Shown here: positions 1 to 4,513 of the stretch, one piece after another
How the letters are laid out: every line of letters begins with the position of its first letter
How positions within the stretch are numbered: position 1 is the first letter of the stretch
DNA from: Parcubacteria group bacterium SW_4_49_11
GTDB lineage: Bacteria > Patescibacteriota > Minisyncoccia > SW-4-49-11
NCBI GenBank assembly: GCA_003021915.1
Contig: PXOY01000013.1
Location: 7,651-15,341, forward strand
DNA length: 7,691 nt
Direction: 5' to 3'
Notes under the pieces: model-generated
Told to the model about the DNA's origin: nothing
The model's database searches: none
The model's input: the letters and a program-made list of their open reading frames with translations, nothing else
Position numbers and translations under genes: made by a program

Positions 1-3
1 TTC

Positions 4-408
4 TCACAGAATATAGGGCCCGCCCGAAGGATCGATAAGAAATTCGGACCTTGGGACGCGGACCACTTGGTTGAGTGAGACTCCGTCCAACAACGCAAAA
101 GCGCTGCGTTGGAAGCTGCCCAACCCCCGGATTCGGCCATCCGTGGAACCAATTCCGTCAGCCAGATCTTTGTACGTGTAGTTCACGGAACTTCCGTGAA
201 GAGACAGGCCTTGACCGGGGAGTACTTGGAACAACAAAGCATGGTATGATAAGTAAGGCACTGGCCTTAACCTGTAATTGTACAAGAACTGTTTCCACGC
301 TTCGTTATCGCCTATCTCAAAAAAGATCGGCGCGGCGGAATGGGTAGTGTCAGGGCAAATCCCCCAACTAATCCCTACATTCCCAAGTGTATAGCAGGAA
401 AGAGACAT
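4..408 (-). CDS. Hypothetical protein, 134 aa, unrecognised
   Basis: I do not recognise this protein. The frame is complete: ATG at 408-406, TGA at 6-4. An in-frame stop (TAA) lies just upstream of the ATG, so this is the first usable start. A strong Shine-Dalgarno GGAGG (418-414, minus strand) sits 5 nt before it, which is the best argument that the gene is real. The protein shows no signal peptide, membrane segment or repeat. It has two early cysteines (C5, C18), an aromatic-rich middle (KQFLYNYRLRP) and a C-terminus ending in SGGPYIL. Codon use (AGG, TTA, TTG, GGG) looks less C-ending than in the helicase next door, which could mean different ancestry or simply a poorly expressed gene. It is divergent from the helicase, with about 200 bp between the two starts. 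Function cannot be assigned. Confidence 0.55.
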   Translation of the reverse strand: MSLSCYTLGNVGISWGICPDTTHSAAPIFFEIGDNEAWKQFLYNYRLRPVPYLSYHALLFQVLPGQGLSLHGSSVNYTYKDLADGIGSTDGRIRGLGSFQRSAFALLDGVSLNQVVRVPRSEFLIDPSGGPYIL

Positions 409-413
409 CGATA

Positions 414-418
414 CCTCC
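414..418 (-). promoter_or_regulatory. Ribosome binding site GGAGG, decides start at 408
   Basis: GGAGG on the minus strand, 5 nt before the ATG at 408-406. It is one of only two strong Shine-Dalgarno sequences in the window; the other is at 7510-7514. It fixes the start of the unrecognised 134-residue protein. Confidence 0.6.
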
Positions 419-444
419 GATCTTTATTGGTAAAGTCCAAATTA

Positions 445-474
445 ATCAAACCATATCCTCATCCGGCGCGTCAA
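445..474 (-). promoter_or_regulatory. Possible promoter of the leftmost minus-strand gene
   Basis: On the minus strand a TTGACG box (474-469, 5 of 6 to the sigma-70 -35 consensus) is followed after 18 nt by TTTGAT (450-445, 4 of 6 to -10). Transcription would start near 438, giving a 30-nt leader that contains the GGAGG ribosome binding site. The -10 box is weak, so this is a suggestion only. Confidence 0.3.
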
Positions 475-555
475 CAATTGGTTGTAGAACCCTCCAATGC
501 CCGATACCTCGTTTTTCAATCTACCAGGCTCCGAACTCTGGTGAGCATTACCACT

Positions 556-583
556 TTTTCAAAGCGGCGGAACGCGATATAAT
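556..583 (+). promoter_or_regulatory. Promoter of the UvrD-like helicase gene
   Basis: A perfect TATAAT (-10) at 578-583 is preceded, with a 16-nt spacer, by TTTTCA at 556-561 (4 of 6 to the -35 consensus). Transcription would start near 590, leaving a leader of about 19 nt with no recognisable Shine-Dalgarno before the ATG at 609. A second A/T-rich box, TATAAA at 595-600, lies too close to the ATG to be a standard -10 unless the transcript is leaderless. Confidence 0.55.
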
Positions 584-608
584 AGCCAAAGCACTATAAA
601 CCGCCGCT

Positions 609-2540
609 ATGAACACCGAACACATACTCGCCGAGCTGAACGACAAACAACGCGAAGCGGCCGAAATCATTGAAGGGCCTCTCCTGGTACTGGCCGGAGC
701 CGGATCCGGAAAAACCAAAACCCTCACGCACCGCATCGCCTACTTAATCGCCAACGGCATTGCACCGTATCAGGTTCTGGCGGTTACCTTCACCAACAAG
801 GCCGCGCGCGAAATGAAGGAGCGTATCGGCACGCTCATGCCCGAGGGTATCTCAAGCATGCCGACGGTCGGCACCTTTCACTCCGTCTGCTTGCAACTTC
901 TGCGAGTTGAGGCTCAACATATCGGCCTCGATCCACAAATCGTTATTTACGACGCGCAAGACAGTGAACAGCTTATCAAGCAAATTCTCAAGGAAAAACA
1001 AGTCAACACCGACCAAATCAAGCCCCGTACGGTCAAATACATCATTTCCAACGCCAAAAATGACCTCATTAACCCCAAACAGTTCAAAGAATCCCGTGCG
1101 GGCAACCCCACCGAAGAGGTGGTCATGGAAGTATACGAAGAGTATCAAAAACGACTCCGCCAAAATAACGCCGTAGACTTCGACGACATTATTATGTACA
1201 CGGTAAGACTCCTGGAGGAAAACAAAGAAGTACGCGAAAAGTATCAGAACCGCTTCACATATATCTTAATCGACGAGTATCAGGATACCAATCAGGCCCA
1301 GTACCGCCTCACCAAACTCCTCGCCGATAAGCATCACAATCTTTGCGTAGTCGGCGACGACTTTCAAGCCATTTATTCCTGGCGCGGGGCCAACTTCAAG
1401 AACATCCTCAACTTCGAACGCGACTATCCGGAAGCGAAAACCATCACCCTTGAGCAGAATTATCGCTCCACCCAGGTGATTTTAGACGCGGCGAATAACG
1501 TCATCGAGCAGAACAAAGAACGCACCGAAAAAGCGTTGTGGACAGATAAAAAGAGCGGCTACAACATTCAGCTCGTGGAATCCGAAAACGAATACCAAGA
1601 AAGCATGTTCGTGGCACGCCAAATTCAGGAACTCCTCAACGAAGGGTATCGCGGCACGGACATCGCCTGCCTCTATCGCACCAACGCCCAATCCCGCACA
1701 CTCGAAGAACTGTTCCTCCAGCACGGTATCTCCTATCAAATCGTGGGCGGCCTCAAATTCTACGACCGCGCCGAGGTGAAAGATGCTGCCTTTCGACGCA
1801 TCATAAACACTCCCAAACGCTCCGTGGGAGAAACGTCCGTATCCAAAATCATCACCACGTACTTGGAAACCCAGGAGGTAGAATCCGTCACCCTCCTCGA
1901 ACTCCTCTCCGATCCGGACAAATACGATTTGCCGGTCAAAGGCCAGGCCAAAAATGGTATTAATCGCTTCATAGAAGTCATGCAGGCCTTTCGCGAAAAG
2001 CTCCATGGCGGCGAGACCCCGCTCTCCCAATTGGTGGTCGAGCTCCTTAACCGAACAGGCTATACCGAATACCTCAAAAAAGACGAAAAAGGCGAAGCGA
2101 AGCTCGAAAATATCGAAGAGCTGTTCTCCGTAACCCAAAAGTACGACCATCTCCCGGCCGTAGAAGGCCTCTACGAATTCCTGGAAGAAACTGCGCTTCT
2201 TACGGATGCGGATGAGAGCGGCCCTCAAGACGCCGTCACCCTGATGACCTTACACGCCGCCAAAGGCTTGGAATTCAATGTTGTCTTTCTGGTGGGCTTG
2301 GAAGAAAATCTTCTCCCACACAGTCGCAGTCTCACTTCGGACAAAGACCTAGAGGAAGAACGACGTCTGTGCTACGTCGGCCTCACCCGCGCCCGCGACC
2401 GGCTATTCCTTACCAACACCCAAGTGCGGCGCATTTTCGGCCAGATGCAGTCCAACCCCTCCTCTCGCTTTATTAACGAAATTCCCCAGGAACTGCTTGA
2501 TCAGACCTCCTTAATGTACACGGATTTCGGCATGGATTAA
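609..2540 (+). CDS. uvrD: UvrD/PcrA-family superfamily 1 DNA helicase
   Basis: ATP-driven 3'-5' DNA helicase of the UvrD/PcrA/Rep family, cytoplasmic, expected in nucleotide excision repair, mismatch repair or clearing of stalled forks. All main SF1A motifs are visible: Q motif (LNDKQREAAE, 10-19), Walker A GAGSGKT (30-36), Ia AVTFTNKAAREMK (58-70), TFHS (89-92), Walker B DEYQDT (222-227), III GDDFQAIYSWRGA (249-261), IV LEQNYRS (281-287), V TLHAAKGLEF (547-556), VI EEERRLCYVGLTRAR (582-596). At 643 aa it is shorter than typical PcrA/UvrD (about 720), because the usual C-terminal extension is almost absent. A conserved stretch after GLKFYDRAEVKD (381-392) is also missing: family members have about 16 residues of type LAYLRLxxNPxDD before the RIINTPKR segment, whereas here only AA is present (see findings). 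Start: first ATG of the frame, with the Q motif at the usual distance. Transcribed alone from the promoter at 556-583. The uvrD/pcrA distinction cannot be made from sequence alone. Confidence 0.96.
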   Translation: MNTEHILAELNDKQREAAEIIEGPLLVLAGAGSGKTKTLTHRIAYLIANGIAPYQVLAVTFTNKAAREMKERIGTLMPEGISSMPTVGTFHSVCLQLLRVEAQHIGLDPQIVIYDAQDSEQLIKQILKEKQVNTDQIKPRTVKYIISNAKNDLINPKQFKESRAGNPTEEVVMEVYEEYQKRLRQNNAVDFDDIIMYTVRLLEENKEVREKYQNRFTYILIDEYQDTNQAQYRLTKLLADKHHNLCVVGDDFQAIYSWRGANFKNILNFERDYPEAKTITLEQNYRSTQVILDAANNVIEQNKERTEKALWTDKKSGYNIQLVESENEYQESMFVARQIQELLNEGYRGTDIACLYRTNAQSRTLEELFLQHGISYQIVGGLKFYDRAEVKDAAFRRIINTPKRSVGETSVSKIITTYLETQEVESVTLLELLSDPDKYDLPVKGQAKNGINRFIEVMQAFREKLHGGETPLSQLVVELLNRTGYTEYLKKDEKGEAKLENIEELFSVTQKYDHLPAVEGLYEFLEETALLTDADESGPQDAVTLMTLHAAKGLEFNVVFLVGLEENLLPHSRSLTSDKDLEEERRLCYVGLTRARDRLFLTNTQVRRIFGQMQSNPSSRFINEIPQELLDQTSLMYTDFGMD

Positions 2541-2559
2541 GTTGAGAAGCCGGAAAAAA

Positions 2560-2694
2560 GTAGCACGTAGCAGGTAGCGAGTAGCAAGGAGATAGTATTT
2601 AGAATAGTGGATACACAGCTGATACATGTGTCCTTCGGACACGATATACGGTTGATATATAGTTGTGTAGCAGTAGTAAGTAGCAGGTAGCAAG
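2560..2694. repeat. Clustered GTAGCA/GTAGCAGG short repeats
   Basis: Two clusters of imperfect, slipped copies of a roughly 7-8 base unit (GTAGCA, GTAGCAG, GTAGCAA): 2560-2591 and 2666-2694. The 12-mer GTAGCAGGTAGC occurs in both, at 2567-2578 and 2680-2691. A separate 10-mer, GAAGCCGGAA, occurs at 2546-2555 and 2716-2725 and brackets both clusters; the second copy follows related units (GCCTGAA, TCCTGAA). The degenerate unit without regular spacers fits replication slippage or a degraded satellite, not CRISPR. Confidence 0.6.
2628..2642. repeat. Small stem-loop between the two repeat clusters
   Basis: GTGTCC (2628-2633), loop TTC, GGACAC (2637-2642): a perfect 6-bp stem with a 3-nt loop, roughly midway between the GTAGCA clusters. 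No U-run follows, so it is not a standard terminator. Confidence 0.45.
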
Positions 2695-2773
2695 TCTGGG
2701 AGAAGCCTGAATCCTGAAGCCGGAAGTCAGTATACTTCAATATATGGTAGTAAATAGGAAGACAGGCTTGTGT

Positions 2774-2849
2774 CCTCCTCTTTTTAAAGAGGAGGTGCCC
2801 GAAGGGCGGAGGAGTTCTCGGGCTTTTCCTCCTTTAAAAAGGAGGAAAA
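2774..2849. repeat. Composite palindromic (REP-like) element
   Basis: Three inverted repeats in 76 bp. First: CCTCCTCTTT (2774-2783), TT, AAAGAGGAGG (2786-2795), a perfect 10-bp arm pair. Second: GCCC (2797-2800), GAA, GGGC (2804-2807). Third: 12-bp arms 2824-2835 and 2838-2849, core CCTCCTTT/AAAGGAGG with flanking TTTT/AAAA. The CCTCC and GGAGG arms of the outer palindromes can also pair with each other, and GGAGGAG at 2808-2814 offers a further partner. From general knowledge, an arrangement of the form AAGGAGG-TGCCCGAAGGGCGG-AGG recurs as a dispersed intergenic repeat in many uncultivated bacterial genomes. Whether it is dispersed here needs the rest of the genome. It could also act as a bidirectional transcription stop. 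Confidence 0.65.
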
Positions 2850-2863
2850 CAGAATGTTTTTTG

Positions 2864-2901
2864 AGTGACCGTAGTAATACGAAGTGAGCGTGGTAATTCG
2901 A
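2864..2901. repeat. 19-bp tandem duplication
   Basis: Two adjacent 19-bp units, 2864-2882 and 2883-2901, match at 16 of 19 positions (unit form AGTGASCGTRGTAATWCGA). They lie between the palindromic element and the tRNA promoter region. No function is apparent. Confidence 0.55.
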
Positions 2902-2915
2902 AATGTAGGCGCATC

Positions 2916-2945
2916 CTAACATTGAACAATGCTTATACTTATGCT
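2916..2945 (+). promoter_or_regulatory. Possible promoter of tRNA-Arg
   Basis: TATGCT at 2940-2945 is well placed as a -10 box, about 7 nt before a start near 2952 and 8 nt of leader before the tRNA. CTAACA at 2916-2921 is a 4-of-6 match to -35 with an 18-nt spacer. An alternative -10, TATACT at 2934-2939, and an alternative -35, TTGAAC at 2922-2927, are also present, so the exact boxes are uncertain. Confidence 0.35.
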
Positions 2946-2959
2946 AAAAAGAAGAAAAT

Positions 2960-3033
2960 GTCTCCGTAGCTCAATGGGATAGAGCAACAGGTTTCTAACC
3001 TGTTGGTTACTGGTTCGAATCCAGTCGGAGACA
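2960..3033 (+). tRNA. tRNA-Arg, anticodon UCU
   Basis: A complete 74-nt cloverleaf folds by eye. Acceptor stem GTCTCCG (2960-2966) pairs perfectly with CGGAGAC (3026-3032). D arm is GCTC/GAGC with a 9-nt loop containing GGG. Anticodon stem is ACAGG/CCTGT with loop TTTCTAA, giving anticodon TCT (reads AGA/AGG) with T33 before it and A37 after. The variable loop has 5 nt. T arm is ACTGG-TTCGAAT-CCAGT. The discriminator is A at 3033. CCA is not encoded (the next bases are CGT), so a CCA-adding enzyme must complete it. Confidence 0.95.
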
Positions 3034-3060
3034 CGTATTAACATCCCTCGCGTATACCAT

Positions 3061-3088
3061 TTTCCACCCTTTCCTTGTGTGTTATACT
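3061..3088 (+). promoter_or_regulatory. Promoter upstream of the double-LOG gene
   Basis: TATACT (3083-3088) with TTTCCA (3061-3066), spacer 16 nt. Transcription would begin near 3095, leaving a leader of about 42 nt before the ATG at 3137. The leader lacks an obvious Shine-Dalgarno and is rich in A and T. This promoter could also drive the peptidase gene downstream. Confidence 0.5.
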
Positions 3089-3136
3089 ATCCGCAAGTGT
3101 CAAAAAAACTCGTTCTTTTCTTAACACAAACTGTTT

Positions 3137-4501
3137 ATGAGTCACTACACCGACGAAATTAAACGCCGACAGAAAGAAGATTTTCTCAAACCCAAAGACA
3201 TACAAACGACGAATTCGTGGAAGCTCTTTAAAATCATGTCCGAGTTCGTAGAAGGGTACACCGCGCTTGGCCAACATAGTCATGAAATCACCGTTTTCGG
3301 CTCAGCGCGCCTTCCCGAGAACAACTCGTATTATAAAGAAGCAAAGCGCTTGGGAGAACTGTTGGCTATTCATAACTACACCACCATCACGGGGGGCGGC
3401 CCCGGCATTATGGAGGCGGCCAACAAGGGTGCCCACGGACGCGGCGGAACTTCCATCGGCCTGGGGATAAAACTCCCGCACGAACAAGACATGAACCCGT
3501 ACGTGACGCAGTCGGTAAACTTTTCGTATTTTTTCACCCGCAAAGTGATGCTTACGGCTCCGTCGCAGGCGTTTGTCTTTTTTCCGGGTGGATTCGGCAC
3601 CATGGACGAATTTTTTCAAGTCCTTAACGAAACCAACTTAGGCTTCACCCAACGTGTTCCGATTATTCTCGTAGGATCCGATTATTGGCAACCGCTTCTC
3701 GACTTTCTTAACGAGAGCTGTATCTCGGGCGTACACACCCTCACCGACGACCATCTGCGCGATATTCGCCTCGTAGAAGATGCCGAAGAAGCATTCGAGA
3801 TTATCGAACAAACGGAAGACATTCCCAACATTTCCAGTCAAATCATGCGGGGGCCCCAAGATCAAACCTCCATGGCCGTTGCTCCCGGTATGAACTGGCG
3901 TATTTTCCGGATCATGGCCGAATTTGTGGAGGGACTGGATTTTGTGGGACGACTCGAGAACATTGTCACCATCTTGGGCACGAGCAGTCTCGACAGTGAT
4001 ACTCGCTACTACAACAGCATCTACCAAATCGCCGACCAAGTCTCTGAGGATGGCTTCCACATTCTCACCGGTGGAAGCCCCGGTCTGCCGGAAGCCGCCA
4101 ACAAAGCCGCGCGGGACAACGGGCAGGACACCTACGGCATCGTGCTCAATGTCCATGATCAACCGCGACTCAATGAGTATCTGTCTCAGTTCATCACCTT
4201 TGATTTCCCGTTTACGCGTCAATTTATCGTAACCGCTCCCTCCAAAAGCTATATTTACGGACCGGGAGGCCTCGGCACGCTTCATCAACTGTTTGAAGTA
4301 CTCACCCTGGAGCAGACCGAGAAGACGAGCCTTTCCCCGCTCTTGTTATTTGATAAACCGTATTGGCAACCGCTGGTGGACTTTATTGATAATACGCTCC
4401 ATCAAGAATTCGAGACCATTAGTCCCGAAGACGTGCAGCTGTTTAAAATGACGAATAGCGAGATCGAGGTTACCCGTATTATCCGGGAGTATAACGAGTA
4501 A
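3137..4501 (+). CDS. Tandem double-domain LOG/TIGR00730-family protein
   Basis: Rossmann-like nucleotide-binding protein of the LOG family (long annotated as lysine decarboxylase). Characterised single-domain members release free base from nucleoside 5'-monophosphates, for example cytokinin riboside monophosphates. Here two copies are fused. Domain 1 (about 27-225) has FGSARLP, TGGGPGIMEAANKGA (85-99), TRK (134-136) and the signature PGGFGTMDE (150-158). Domain 2 (about 253-450) repeats the same order: NWRIFRIMAEFVEG, ILGTSS, TGGSPGLPEAANKAA (311-325), TRQ (360-362), PGGLGTLHQ (376-384). Domain 1 keeps the expected Arg, Lys and Glu; domain 2 has Gln for both the Lys (362) and the Glu (384), so it is probably catalytically dead, perhaps structural or regulatory. 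No signal peptide: cytoplasmic. Single-domain members are usually 180-250 aa; 454 aa fits the duplication. No clear ribosome binding site. The substrate is unknown, and linkage to the peptidase 12 nt downstream may only be shared transcription. Confidence 0.9.
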   Translation: MSHYTDEIKRRQKEDFLKPKDIQTTNSWKLFKIMSEFVEGYTALGQHSHEITVFGSARLPENNSYYKEAKRLGELLAIHNYTTITGGGPGIMEAANKGAHGRGGTSIGLGIKLPHEQDMNPYVTQSVNFSYFFTRKVMLTAPSQAFVFFPGGFGTMDEFFQVLNETNLGFTQRVPIILVGSDYWQPLLDFLNESCISGVHTLTDDHLRDIRLVEDAEEAFEIIEQTEDIPNISSQIMRGPQDQTSMAVAPGMNWRIFRIMAEFVEGLDFVGRLENIVTILGTSSLDSDTRYYNSIYQIADQVSEDGFHILTGGSPGLPEAANKAARDNGQDTYGIVLNVHDQPRLNEYLSQFITFDFPFTRQFIVTAPSKSYIYGPGGLGTLHQLFEVLTLEQTEKTSLSPLLLFDKPYWQPLVDFIDNTLHQEFETISPEDVQLFKMTNSEIEVTRIIREYNE

Positions 4502-4513
4502 CGAGTCTCCGTT

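Larger units (their letters stand above)
2541..2959. other. Non-coding, repeat-rich intergenic region
   Basis: Between the helicase stop and tRNA-Arg there is no convincing gene: open frames are short, lack ribosome binding sites and run through the repeats. It holds, in order: GTAGCAGG-type repeats, a 6-bp stem-loop, a GAAGCCGGAA direct repeat, a three-part palindromic element, a 19-bp tandem duplication and a possible tRNA promoter. No standard terminator (GC-rich stem plus U-run) follows the helicase directly. Some of the transcription stop could be provided by the stem-loops further down. Confidence 0.75.

Noticed and set aside
4..408. Possible relation of the small protein to the alkyltransferase (MGMT/Ada) fold from the stretch GSSVNYTYKDLADGIG
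   Set aside because: The resemblance to the T-x-T/S-Y-x-x-L-A segment is short, and the essential PCHRV active-site motif is absent.
1482..2228. Long open frame (248 codons) on the minus strand inside the helicase gene
   Set aside because: It is antisense to an unmistakable helicase containing motifs required by the family, has no ribosome binding site, and its composition (Phe/Glu/Val-rich) is what the complement of a C-ending codon gene gives.
2560..2694. Possible CRISPR array in the repeats after the helicase
   Set aside because: Units are only 6-8 bases, imperfect and without uniform spacers; no cas genes are near.
2786..2860. Standard Rho-independent terminator for the helicase at the palindromic element
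   Set aside because: It lies more than 230 bp after the stop, and no U-run directly follows the GC-rich stem; the A/T tracts belong to the palindrome arms. A role in termination remains possible but is not shown.
2541..2960. Hidden small protein gene between the helicase and tRNA-Arg
   Set aside because: Frames on both strands are short, have no ribosome binding site and run through low-complexity repeats and palindromes.
3638..4288. Open frame of 216 codons on the minus strand inside the double-LOG gene
   Set aside because: Antisense shadow of a conserved coding region; no ribosome binding site and no recognisable domain.
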